A DNA stretch of 64,000 nt from DAITMV01 sp036834985 (lineage in GTDB: Bacteria; Pseudomonadota; Gammaproteobacteria; Burkholderiales; Burkholderiaceae_B): positions 17,628-81,627 of the forward strand of contig DAITMV010000001.1 in the NCBI GenBank assembly GCA_036834985.1, in the 5' to 3' direction. Made by a program: the position numbers and the translations under genes. Under the pieces are notes generated by a model. It was not told the origin of the DNA and searched no databases. It saw nothing but the letters and a program-made list of their open reading frames with translations. This document shows, in pieces, positions 33,959-42,447 of this stretch. The number at the start of each line of letters is the position of its first letter. The first letter of the stretch is position 1.

Positions 33959-34984
33959 ATGAACGTGGCGTTTGCCGGCACGCCGGAGTTTGCGCAGCAG
34001 GCGCTCGCCGCATTGCTTGACCACGGGTTCACCATTCCCATGGTATTGACCCAACCCGACCGGCCTGCCGGTCGCGGTATGAAACTGCACCCGTCGCCTG
34101 TCAAACGATGCGCACTGGATGCTGATATTCCGGTGTATCAACCTGTGTCCTTGCGCAAGGGAGATGATGGCGCGCAGGCCATTGCCACCCTGCAAACCTG
34201 TTGTGACGGCGGCCCTCCCGATGTGCTGGTGGTGGCGGCCTACGGGCTGATCTTGCCCCAGGCGGTGCTGGATATACCCAAACGCGGTTGCCTGAATATC
34301 CACGCCAGCCTATTACCCCGCTGGCGGGGCGCAGCGCCCATTCATCGTGCCATTCAGGCGGGCGACGCCACAACCGGTATCACCATCATGCAGATGGATG
34401 CAGGACTGGATACGGGCGACATGTTATTGATCCATACCTGTGACATTCATCCAGAGGACACCACAGCCACCTTACATGATCGTTTGGCCATGCTGGGTGG
34501 ACAGGCCATTGTTGAGGCGTTGCAGCGCCTGCAAACCACTGGCTTAACCCGGTCACCGCAACCGACTGAGGGCATCACTTATGCTCATAAAATCGCCAAG
34601 GAAGAGGCTGCCCTGGATTGGACTCTGTCTGCCAAGGAACTGGCGCGTACGATTCGGGCGTTTGATCCGTTCCCGGGCGGCGTCGCCGAGGTGGTTTCTG
34701 TCAGCTTGAAAAACAACAACTCAGACTTATCTATCGACCCAGCGGTACGCATTACGCTCAAGCTGTGGTCCGCGGTGGATCTCTCTGTGCAGGCATCATT
34801 GACCCACACCGTGCCCGGTCAAATCATCGATATCAGTGCCTCGGGTATTGATGTGATGTGTGGTCAGGGTGTGCTGCGTTTGACACAGATCCAAAAGCCG
34901 GGCGGCAAGCGGATTCACGTGTCCGAGGCATGGCGGCAGCTGGGCTTGCACATCGGCGATTGCTTGCGACGTCCCGGAACTTGA
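33959..34984 (+). CDS. fmt: Methionyl-tRNA formyltransferase
   Basis: Formylates initiator Met-tRNA using 10-formyltetrahydrofolate, 341 residues, slightly longer than the about 315 usual. N-terminal MNVAFAGTPEFAQQALAAL, catalytic-domain motif NIHASLLPRWRGAAPIHRAI with the conserved Asn and His, and the C-terminal OB-fold-like domain after about 210 are visible. It is co-transcribed with def. Confidence 0.96.
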   Translation: MNVAFAGTPEFAQQALAALLDHGFTIPMVLTQPDRPAGRGMKLHPSPVKRCALDADIPVYQPVSLRKGDDGAQAIATLQTCCDGGPPDVLVVAAYGLILPQAVLDIPKRGCLNIHASLLPRWRGAAPIHRAIQAGDATTGITIMQMDAGLDTGDMLLIHTCDIHPEDTTATLHDRLAMLGGQAIVEALQRLQTTGLTRSPQPTEGITYAHKIAKEEAALDWTLSAKELARTIRAFDPFPGGVAEVVSVSLKNNNSDLSIDPAVRITLKLWSAVDLSVQASLTHTVPGQIIDISASGIDVMCGQGVLRLTQIQKPGGKRIHVSEAWRQLGLHIGDCLRRPGT

Positions 34985-35057
34985 ATGCATTTGATACGTC
35001 CAAGACGTAAGTGAGTGTAACAAAACCGGACTCAATACTTTTTGGAGATCGACGAAC

Positions 35058-35909
35058 ATGTTTAACTGGATCAAAACATTCATGCTCATGGCGGGCATCA
35101 CCGCCTTGTTTGCCGTTATCGGTGGAATGATGGGTGGCCGTGCGGGCATGATGATGGCACTGGGTTTTGCGCTGATCATGAATTTTGGCGCTTACTGGTT
35201 TTCCGATGCGATGGTACTGCGTATGTACAACGCACAGGAGGCGGACGCCAATTCGGCCCCCCAGTTCTACCAGATGGTGGCTCAATTGGCACAACGCGCC
35301 AATTTGCCGATGCCCCGTGTGTATCTGATCGATGAAGAAGCGCCCAACGCCTTTGCCACGGGTCGTAACCCTGAGCATGCGGCGGTGGCGGCCACCACCG
35401 GCATTTTACGGGTATTGTCCGAGCGGGAACTGCGGGGCGTCATGGCCCATGAACTGGCACATGTCAAACATCGTGACATTTTGATCTCAACCATCTCGGC
35501 TACCATGGCTGGCGCGATTTCAGCGTTGGCCAATTTTGCGATGTTTTTTGGGGGACGTGATGAAGAAGGTCGCCCGGTCAACCCGATTGCAGGTATTCTG
35601 GTTGCCTTGTTGGCGCCCTTGGCAGCGTCGTTGATTCAGATGGCAATTTCCCGGGCGCGTGAGTTTGAAGCGGATCGGGGGGGTGCTGAAATCTCCGGTG
35701 ATCCGACGGCCCTGGCCAGTGCACTCGATAAAATTCACCGCTACGCCAGCGGCATTCCAATGGCGGCAGCGCAGGCTCACCCAGAAACAGCACAAATGAT
35801 GATCATGAACCCCTTATCCGGCGGCGGTCTGGCCGGGCTTTTTAGTACCCACCCGCCCACTGAAGAACGCATCCGGCGTCTGATGGATCTGGCCCGCGGG
35901 GCGACGTGA
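35058..35909 (+). CDS. htpX: Membrane metalloprotease HtpX
   Basis: Inner-membrane zinc protease of protein quality control, 283 residues. The active-site motif HELAHVKHRDILI (HExxH), the third ligand region REFEADRGGAE, two N-terminal helices and two more around 145-190 fit the M48B family. GGAG stands ten bases before the ATG. It is commonly heat- or envelope-stress induced; no clear promoter is seen in the 73-base upstream gap. It overlaps rsmB by GTGA. Confidence 0.96.
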   Translation: MFNWIKTFMLMAGITALFAVIGGMMGGRAGMMMALGFALIMNFGAYWFSDAMVLRMYNAQEADANSAPQFYQMVAQLAQRANLPMPRVYLIDEEAPNAFATGRNPEHAAVAATTGILRVLSERELRGVMAHELAHVKHRDILISTISATMAGAISALANFAMFFGGRDEEGRPVNPIAGILVALLAPLAASLIQMAISRAREFEADRGGAEISGDPTALASALDKIHRYASGIPMAAAQAHPETAQMMIMNPLSGGGLAGLFSTHPPTEERIRRLMDLARGAT

Positions 35910-37277
35910 CTTCTACACGCTCCCACACTGCCAGTCGTCTGAAAGAAGATTCGCTGGCTTTCTCGTTGTTGGTCACAACCGAGCTGGTCGGCGAAGTCAT
36001 TCACAATGGTCGTTCGCTCAGTCAGCTGTTATCTGACGCATACATTCCGCCACTGGCGCGTGGAGCGGTGTTTGATCTAACCCATCACGCGATTCGCTGG
36101 TGGGGCCGTGCCAATACCCTGGTGCGTCTGCTGGTGGGACCTAAAGCGCTGGAACCACAAAAGTTGGAGGATTTGCTAACGGTCGCATTGACCTTGATTT
36201 GGGACCCCCAGGATGCCAAATACTCTCCCTTTACCCTGACAGATCAAGCGGTTAATGCAGCGGCCTCGGACCGCGACATGGCGCGCGGCAAGTCGTTGAT
36301 CAACGCCTGTCTGCGCCGCTTTTTGCGTGAACGCGACGATCTGGTCGAACGTGCCATGCGCAGCCCCCAGGCGGTCTGGAATTTCCCGAACTGGTGGGTC
36401 GAGAAGGTCAAGCACCAGCACCCGCAACATTGGCAACGCCTGTTGCGCCAAGCCAATGTCAAACCGCCCCTGGTATTGCGTGTGAACACCCAGCGGATGT
36501 CCCGGCAGGCCTACCTCGATGAATTGGCCACATTAAATATGCCTGCCCATCCTGCGGGTGACTACGGTGTTCGCCTGACCACTCCTGTGCCGGTCGATCA
36601 AATTCCGGGTTTTGTCGGAGGTTATGTGTCGGTGCAAGATGCCGGCGCACAACTGGCTGCCCCGCTGCTCAACCCACAGGCCGGACAACGCATTCTGGAT
36701 GCATGTGCTGCACCGGGCGGTAAAACCGGCCATATTCTGGAGCTTGCGGATGTCCAATTGCTGGCCATTGACAGCGACGAGCGCCGTCTGGCCCGTGTGC
36801 ACGACAATCTGGACCGTCTACAACTGCTTTCGGACAAAGTGACCCTTAAAACAGCAGACGCCTGTGATCTGGACAGTTGGTGGGATGGTGTCCCCTTTGA
36901 TGCGGTTCTGGCCGATGTGCCTTGTTCGGGCTCGGGCGTGGTGCGTCGTCACCCGGACATTCGATGGCTGCGCCGAGCCACTGATGTTGCAAACTTGTCG
37001 CATACCCAACAAAAAATGCTGGACGCGCTTTGGTCTGTGGTCAAACCCGGTGGTACATTGGTCGTGGTCNNNNNNNNNNACGTGTTCAATTTTCCTTGAA
37101 GAAGGCAAAGCTTTGGCTCAACTGTTTACGCAGAGTCATCCGGACGCAGAAACTTTACCCGCACCGGGCTACGTGCTGCCGTCTACGGATGATGCAGACA
37201 GCGAGCCTGACGGATTTTTTTACGCGATGTTTCGCAAGAGTGCTCAAGCCCGCCCCCTGACCGCTGGCAGTTCGTAA
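35906..37277 (+). CDS. rsmB: 16S rRNA m5C967 methyltransferase RsmB, interrupted by a run of 10 N
   Basis: Cytosine-5 methyltransferase for 16S rRNA with an N-terminal NusB-like domain (about 1-145) and a C-terminal RNA methyltransferase domain. Motifs are LDACAAPGGKTGHILELA for SAM and VLADVPCSGSGVVRRHPD with the first catalytic Cys. Positions 37070-37079 are N. Reading through the N shifts the frame, but if the ten N are removed the sequence continues GGTLVVV-TCSIFLEEG, exactly the family's second catalytic Cys motif, and stays open to the TAA at 37277. The real protein is then 453 residues, a normal length. The start is GTG, overlapping the htpX stop. Confidence 0.9.
37070..37079. other. 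Run of 10 N (assembly join)
   Basis: Ten undetermined bases inside rsmB. Because excision of all ten restores both frame and a consensus TCSIF motif, they look like a fixed-size scaffolding placeholder across a zero-length gap rather than missing sequence. Confidence 0.85.
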
Positions 37278-37285
37278 TCAACCCT

Positions 37286-37882
37286 ATGCTCAACGCCTCG
37301 CTGTTCCGGTTGCTGATGTGTGTGTTGTGTCTGTCACTGTGGCTGACACCCTCGCGTTCACAGGCGTCGCCTGAGGTGATCGAGGTTGTTGAAGTACGCA
37401 TGGAGCCGGCTGAGGCGCCCGATTCAGGTTGGGCCTTGTCGTCTACCTTTAATTTTGAATTAAACCCTCGACTGGAGGAGGCCGTTAACCGGGGCCTTCC
37501 GCTCTACTTTGTCGTCGAGTTTGAGTTGAGCCGACCACGCTGGTACTGGTTTGATGAACAAACCGTCACGGCGTCCCAATCGTTCCGGCTCAGTTACAAC
37601 GCATTAACCCGTCAGTACCGAGTCGCCTTTGGCTCATTGCAGCAGGGTTTTCCAACCCTCAAGGACGCCTTGGGGGTTCTGTCGAGCATTCGCGCCTGGA
37701 AGGTGGTTGATAAGGGTGTTCTCAAACCTGGAACCGCCTATCAGGCTGCGGTTCGTTTACGGTTGGATGTGGCGCAAATGCCCAAACCGTTCCAGGTCAA
37801 TGCGATTACCAACCGGGACTGGACGCTCAGCTCCGAATGGAGGCGTTTTATCTTTGTACCCGGCCCGGAGACCTCACGGTGA
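37286..37882 (+). CDS. DUF4390 exported protein
   Basis: A 198-residue protein with an N-terminal signal peptide (LFRLLMCVLCLSLWLTPSRS) and the DUF4390 pattern: FNFELNPRLEEAVNRGLPLY, LSRPRWYWFDE and WTLSSEWRRF near the end. Its position between rsmB and an NtrY-like kinase gene is conserved in Burkholderiales. It is periplasmic; the function is unknown, perhaps as an accessory to the downstream sensor. It ends in a GTGA overlap with the kinase gene. Confidence 0.9.
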   Translation: MLNASLFRLLMCVLCLSLWLTPSRSQASPEVIEVVEVRMEPAEAPDSGWALSSTFNFELNPRLEEAVNRGLPLYFVVEFELSRPRWYWFDEQTVTASQSFRLSYNALTRQYRVAFGSLQQGFPTLKDALGVLSSIRAWKVVDKGVLKPGTAYQAAVRLRLDVAQMPKPFQVNAITNRDWTLSSEWRRFIFVPGPETSR

Positions 37883-40146
37883 AAGCCCCGTGGCTACAAA
37901 GCACCCGGTTTTTGCGCTACAGCCTGGTCACACTGGCTGGTTTTGGCGGGGTGCTGCTTTTTTTGCTGGCCTCGGCCTCAGCCAATTCAAGCTTTTTTGA
38001 GCAAAACTACCCGATTTTGCTGTGGCTCAACGGGATCGCCGCTGCCGTCTTGTTGTTTGTCATTATCGTATTGGCCGTGCGCCTGGTGCGCCGCTACCGG
38101 CAGCGGGTATTTGGATCACGGCTGATGATGCGCATGTTTATATCCTTTGCGCTGATGGGCTTGTTGCCGGGTTTGATGTTGTACTTTATCTCGGTCCAGT
38201 TTTTGTCAAAAAGTATCGACAGCTGGTTCAACGTGCGGGTAGATAACGCGCTTGAGTCGGGCCTGAGTCTGGGACAGTCTGCCTTGGACAGCCTTCTGGC
38301 GGACCTCACCACCAAAACACGCAACGCAGCGCTCGACTTATCCAGCTTGCCCAACAGCAATCAGTTGGCGGGCCTGAACCGCATTCGCGAACAGCTCAAT
38401 GCGCAGGAGGTGGTTTTAATCAGCAACTCCGGCAAGGTGCTAGGTTATTCCGCCGCCTCCATGGGGCAGCTGTTACCCGACCGGCCCACACCGGGTGTCA
38501 TTCGGCAGGTCTTGCTCAGTAAACCGTACGCGCAACTGGAACCCGATGCCAAAAGCGGTGATGTGGGGTTGAACATGCGGGTGGTGGCACTCATACCCGG
38601 CTCCGGCTTGAGCCTGAATGTCGAGGACCGTTACTTGCAGGTCATCCAGCAGGTTCCCAAGGCGCTGGCTGAGCGGGCTGATGCGGTACAAAGCGTCTAC
38701 AGGGACTATCAGGAATTGTCTCTGTCGCGCACGGGCTTGCGCAAGATTTACGGCGTCACCTTGACGCTCTCCCTATTGCTGACGGGCTTTGCCGCCATGG
38801 CGATGGCGTTTTGGCTATCCGGCCGCCTGGCGGCTCCGCTCCTGTGGCTGGCCGAGGGGACCAAGGCGGTGGCAGGGGGCAATTTCCAGCCGATGAAGCC
38901 TGTGATTGCTGACGATGAACTGCATGAATTGACCGAATCATTCAATGCCATGACCCGCCAGCTCTCCGAGGCCCGGGAGCGTCTGGAGACCAATCAGGCA
39001 GCCCTGGCACAGAACAACGAGTTTTTACAGAGCCTGCTGGGAAACCTGTCGGCGGGCGTCCTGGTGTTTAACGCTGATTTGCAGTTGCGTATGTTCAATG
39101 AGGGTGCCCAACGCATTTTCGAACGTGACTTGAGTGCCCTGGTTAACAAAACACTCGACGATGTGCCAGGGTTGGTCGGTTTTTCAGTGGCCATGCGTGC
39201 AGGGTTTGTGGAGCACTCCGATACAGACCCCGATGCCCATTGGCAAAAGCAGATCGAATTGCCTCGCAACGACGCCATGGCTTCGCCCAAAATGCTGCTG
39301 GTGCGTGGCAGCCAGCTGCCGGGTGATCAAGCCGGTTGTGTGGTGGTGTGCGATGACATCAGTGCACTGATCTCCGCGCAGCGTACCTTGGCGTGGGGCG
39401 AAGTGGCCCGACGACTGGCGCACGAAATCAAAAATCCGCTCACGCCGATTCAACTGTCTGCCGAACGATTGCAGATGAAGCTGGCCGACAAGCTGGGTGA
39501 GTCTGATGCCGGTATGCTCAACCGTGCGACAACGACGATCGTCAATCAGGTGGCTTCCATGAAACGTATGGTGGATGATTTTCGGGACTACGCCCGTCTA
39601 CCCCCCGCGGAACTTAAACCCATTCAGCTGAACGAACTGATTTACGATGTGTTGGGCTTGTACGGTGTACATGAAAGCGATGCATCCGACCCTGAACAGC
39701 GTTTGAGCGTTAAATTGGCCGAAGAATTGCCTCTTTTAAAGGGGGATACCACTCAACTTCGACAAGTGATCCATAATTTGTTGCAAAATGCACACGATGC
39801 GATCAGCGATGTAAAAGAAGGGCATATAGAAATCCGTACGGAGCTGCTTACGGGGGGCTCACCCGGACAATCACCCTCGATCAAACTCGTGGTTGCCGAT
39901 ACGGGTATTGGATTTTCTCCTGATTTGTTGGCCAGGGCCTTTGAACCTTATGTCACCACAAAACAGAAGGGGACGGGCCTGGGATTGGCAATCGTGCGTA
40001 AAATTGCAGATGAACACAGCGCAAGAATTGTGCTGAGAAATAGAACCGATGCAACAGGCGCGATCAAAGGCGCGGCGGTGGAGCTGATTTTTCCAACGCT
40101 CAATGCTTCGGATATGGATAACAATGACGCCTCCATGGCGGCTTAA
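37879..40146 (+). CDS. ntrY: NtrY-like sensor histidine kinase
   Basis: A 755-residue inner-membrane sensor kinase. I chose the GTG at 37879, which overlaps the DUF4390 stop and has GGAG eight bases upstream; the ATG at 37837 overlaps by 46 bases. Three N-terminal helices (about 13-33, 43-65, 85-105), an extracytoplasmic region, another helix near 295-315, a HAMP linker, a PAS domain (about 375-485), then the HisKA phospho-acceptor in RRLAHEIKNPLTPIQLSAER and HATPase motifs NLLQNAHDAI, DTGIGFS and GTGLGLAIV. This is the NtrY architecture. The signal is unknown; NtrYX-type systems are tied to nitrogen or redox control. Confidence 0.9.
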   Translation: MKAPWLQSTRFLRYSLVTLAGFGGVLLFLLASASANSSFFEQNYPILLWLNGIAAAVLLFVIIVLAVRLVRRYRQRVFGSRLMMRMFISFALMGLLPGLMLYFISVQFLSKSIDSWFNVRVDNALESGLSLGQSALDSLLADLTTKTRNAALDLSSLPNSNQLAGLNRIREQLNAQEVVLISNSGKVLGYSAASMGQLLPDRPTPGVIRQVLLSKPYAQLEPDAKSGDVGLNMRVVALIPGSGLSLNVEDRYLQVIQQVPKALAERADAVQSVYRDYQELSLSRTGLRKIYGVTLTLSLLLTGFAAMAMAFWLSGRLAAPLLWLAEGTKAVAGGNFQPMKPVIADDELHELTESFNAMTRQLSEARERLETNQAALAQNNEFLQSLLGNLSAGVLVFNADLQLRMFNEGAQRIFERDLSALVNKTLDDVPGLVGFSVAMRAGFVEHSDTDPDAHWQKQIELPRNDAMASPKMLLVRGSQLPGDQAGCVVVCDDISALISAQRTLAWGEVARRLAHEIKNPLTPIQLSAERLQMKLADKLGESDAGMLNRATTTIVNQVASMKRMVDDFRDYARLPPAELKPIQLNELIYDVLGLYGVHESDASDPEQRLSVKLAEELPLLKGDTTQLRQVIHNLLQNAHDAISDVKEGHIEIRTELLTGGSPGQSPSIKLVVADTGIGFSPDLLARAFEPYVTTKQKGTGLGLAIVRKIADEHSARIVLRNRTDATGAIKGAAVELIFPTLNASDMDNNDASMAA

Positions 40147-40161
40147 CGCGGGTAAAAGTGA

Positions 40162-40857
40162 ATGGCTACGATTCTCGTTGTAGATGACGAAATAGGCATC
40201 CGGGAGTTGTTATCGGAAATTTTGGGCGACGAAGGGCATTCAGTCACCCTGGCAGAAAATGCCCAACAGGCCCGGTTGGCTCGTGAAGCCGAACAACCCG
40301 ATCTGGTCTTGCTGGACATTTGGATGCCTGACACCGATGGCGTGACTCTCCTTAAAGAATGGGCGGCCAAGGGCTTGCTCAACGTACCTGTCATCATGAT
40401 GTCTGGCCATGCCACCATTGACACTGCTGTCGAGGCTACCCGCATCGGTGCGATGGATTTCCTTGAAAAGCCGATCGCCCTGCAAAAGCTCCTGCAAGCG
40501 GTACAAAACGGCCTGACGCGCGGCAAGCTGGCCCAGTCAGCGCGCGCTGCCTCAGCCGCACCCAACAGTCCGGTTGCGACCGGTCAGCCGCAAAGCATGC
40601 ATCTGATGGGCCAAGAGGTTGAGAAAAGCCCGCTGGAGTCCGCGCTTGAGGATTTGGCCCGCATCGATCTGGATGCTCCCTTGCGCGACGCGCGCGACGC
40701 CTTTGAGCGTATTTACTTTGAATACCATCTGAATCTGGAAAATGGCAGCATGACCCGACTGGCTGAACGCACCGGAATCGAACGGACCCACCTGTACCGC
40801 AAACTCAAACAACTTGGGGTTGAAGTGGGGCGCTCCTCGCGTCGCCAATCGGCATGA
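40162..40857 (+). CDS. Short NtrX-like response regulator without AAA+ domain
   Basis: A 231-residue regulator cognate to the upstream kinase. The receiver domain (1-120) has the acidic pair VDDE, phospho-acceptor Asp in LVLLDIWMPDTDG, and K in EKPI. A linker of about 60 residues follows, then a Fis-type HTH (AERTGIERTHLYRKLKQLGV). Canonical NtrX is about 450 residues, with a sigma-54 AAA+ domain between these parts; that domain is absent and no frameshift is visible. It therefore cannot open sigma-54 promoters itself and probably binds DNA as a simple activator or repressor. Short forms may be normal in this lineage. Confidence 0.88.
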   Translation: MATILVVDDEIGIRELLSEILGDEGHSVTLAENAQQARLAREAEQPDLVLLDIWMPDTDGVTLLKEWAAKGLLNVPVIMMSGHATIDTAVEATRIGAMDFLEKPIALQKLLQAVQNGLTRGKLAQSARAASAAPNSPVATGQPQSMHLMGQEVEKSPLESALEDLARIDLDAPLRDARDAFERIYFEYHLNLENGSMTRLAERTGIERTHLYRKLKQLGVEVGRSSRRQSA

Positions 40858-41496
40858 ATGAAGCCTCCCCTGACGCCACCGATCCCCACCTGGATTATCG
40901 CGGGGCCTGCCGGCGCAGGTAAGACAACCCTCCTGCATGGGTTGGCTCAGGGGTGTCCTCCCAATGAGCGATGGACGGTCCTGCTCAACGGACAGCGTGA
41001 GCAACAAGAGGCCCACTGGCCCGATGCCGTGCATCGTATTCAGTTGGCCGGCGGATGTGCGTGTTGTACCTCCAGGCTTGTTTTTCATACCCACCTGAGC
41101 CGCACCCTGCGTTTGCGCCGCCCCGACCGGCTATTTATCGAGATCGATGGCAATAGCCACCCTGAACCGTTGTTGAACCAGTTGGGTGAGGCCCAATGGC
41201 GTCCATGGCTAAAAGTTCACGGCGTAGTGACTGTCACTACCCCATCAAAAACTCTGTTAATCAATGAGTTACCATCGATTCCCCACTCGGCGTGCGTGGT
41301 GGTAAACCGATGTGATGAGGTCCCTGCCTGGGAGGTGGATCGCTTATTGCTTAACCTTAAACAAGTTTGCGCATCCGATGTGTCCTATGTCACAGTACCC
41401 GTTACAGATGCTGTGTTAGGGTCTGTATCAGCTGGCAAGACCGAGGTGTTGTGGCCCCTGTCTCAATTGTTGTGGCTGCAGAGCCAACAGACTTGA
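40858..41496 (+). CDS. Small G3E (CobW/UreG-like) P-loop GTPase
   Basis: A 212-residue protein with Walker A GPAGAGKTTLL, the G3E metal-binding motif GGCACC (CxCC type) and VVNRCDE in the place of the guanine-specificity NKxD motif, where Arg-Cys replaces Lys-x. It lacks the C-terminal CobW domain and ends about 100 residues earlier than usual CobW proteins. The start is immediately after the regulator stop. A role in zinc or cobalt delivery is possible but unproven; its place after a two-component system and 950 bases before metH is not informative on its own. Confidence 0.8.
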   Translation: MKPPLTPPIPTWIIAGPAGAGKTTLLHGLAQGCPPNERWTVLLNGQREQQEAHWPDAVHRIQLAGGCACCTSRLVFHTHLSRTLRLRRPDRLFIEIDGNSHPEPLLNQLGEAQWRPWLKVHGVVTVTTPSKTLLINELPSIPHSACVVVNRCDEVPAWEVDRLLLNLKQVCASDVSYVTVPVTDAVLGSVSAGKTEVLWPLSQLLWLQSQQT

Positions 41497-41587
41497 ATTT
41501 GGGGAAAACGATGCCATATGTAGTGTAGATCGACAGAGTTTGTGAATAACCACTTAAATTAAATCTCTGTGAGAGAAGGAGTTTGCC

Positions 41588-41836
41588 ATGCAAGTCATGA
41601 TCGACAGCCCCTACTACGCGGTATACGAAATGTTGGGTGAAAAAGAAGGTGAAGTGGGCGGCATTGAAATAATGAACAAAGCCACCAAAAAGGAAATTTT
41701 TTTGGTGGGAGAGGCTGCTGACTATTTCCGCCTGGAAGTCGAGCGTTTAGCGGCAACAGATCCGAGCATGGACGATGTGGAAGATTTTCTGGACGCTTAT
41801 CGACCCTGGATGCAAAACTCGGTGATGGTGCACTGA
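41588..41836 (+). CDS. DUF3567 protein
   Basis: An 82-residue protein, MQVMIDSPYYAVYEML, with FLVGEAADYFRLEVERL and DFLDAYRPWMQNSVMVH. The family is small, conserved and largely confined to betaproteobacteria, and its function is unknown. An AGAAGGAG site stands upstream of the ATG. It is followed by a strong bidirectional terminator. It is useful as a lineage marker here. Confidence 0.9.
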   Translation: MQVMIDSPYYAVYEMLGEKEGEVGGIEIMNKATKKEIFLVGEAADYFRLEVERLAATDPSMDDVEDFLDAYRPWMQNSVMVH

Positions 41837-41851
41837 GCTTGATCTCCCCTC

Positions 41852-41877
41852 AAAAAGCCCTGTTTACAGGGCTTTTT
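41852..41877. terminator. Bidirectional intrinsic terminator
   Basis: Perfect 12-bp arms (AAAAAGCCCTGT at 41852-41863, ACAGGGCTTTTT at 41866-41877) with a 2-base central gap give a GC-rich stem with T-runs on both strands. It lies between convergent genes and terminates both. The last codons and stop of the DoxX-like gene lie inside the hairpin. Confidence 0.9.
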
Positions 41878-42274
41878 GCTGTCTGCAGACCCCCCACCAG
41901 ATGGTGTACAACAAGCCCACCTGAATCACCAGGCGAATGCTCAGTAAAAACGAAGGTATCGTCGCGAACAACTCTGGATTGAGCCACATGTAGACGTTGG
42001 CAGGTGTCACAGCCAGTGTCAGCAAGAACAAGCCCCAGCCCGCCCAGCGGCGCAGCCTCGTGATCAGCAAGCCCGCCGCGCCCAGCAATTCAAATACCCC
42101 GCTGACGTACACCGCCTCGTAACGCATCGGCAAGCTGGGCGGCACGATGCTGACAAAAAAATCCGTCGCTACGAAGTGTCCTATTCCGCCCACGAAAAAC
42201 CATACAAACACAAACGCAATGGCCAGCTTTTCCGCACGGCTTAGTTGCGTCAATGGCATCGGATTTAAAGACAT
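41864..42274 (-). CDS. DoxX-like membrane protein
   Basis: A 136-residue, four-helix inner-membrane protein: helices at about 17-37, 53-71, 76-94 and 105-126. LPMRYEAVYVSGVFELLGAAGLL is a DoxX-type region. The function is unknown. The stop codon TAA and the three preceding codons are part of the terminator stem shared with the DUF3567 gene. It is divergent from metH. Confidence 0.85.
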   Translation of the reverse strand: MSLNPMPLTQLSRAEKLAIAFVFVWFFVGGIGHFVATDFFVSIVPPSLPMRYEAVYVSGVFELLGAAGLLITRLRRWAGWGLFLLTLAVTPANVYMWLNPELFATIPSFLLSIRLVIQVGLLYTIWWGVCRQQKAL

Positions 42275-42447
42275 GCCGTACTTTCAAAGGTCAAGACAGA
42301 TGCGATCGTACCCTGCCCACGCGTCTGGCTGGCCTTATTTTCTAGAAGAATACATCGGCACATACCATGGCCTGCCCGTGCATAGGCCCTGTAATGATAA
42401 AATCTCATTCTCGGACAAAGGTCCCAATCGCATAAAAAGGCCACGCG

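Noticed and set aside
37030..37260. Open frames around the N run that suggest a separate small gene or a truncated rsmB
   Set aside because: They arise from the 10-N placeholder; removing it restores one rsmB frame.
42275..42447. Possible SAH or cobalamin riboswitch before metH
   Set aside because: I looked for the conserved cores and saw none; the region is short, with no convincing paired structure.
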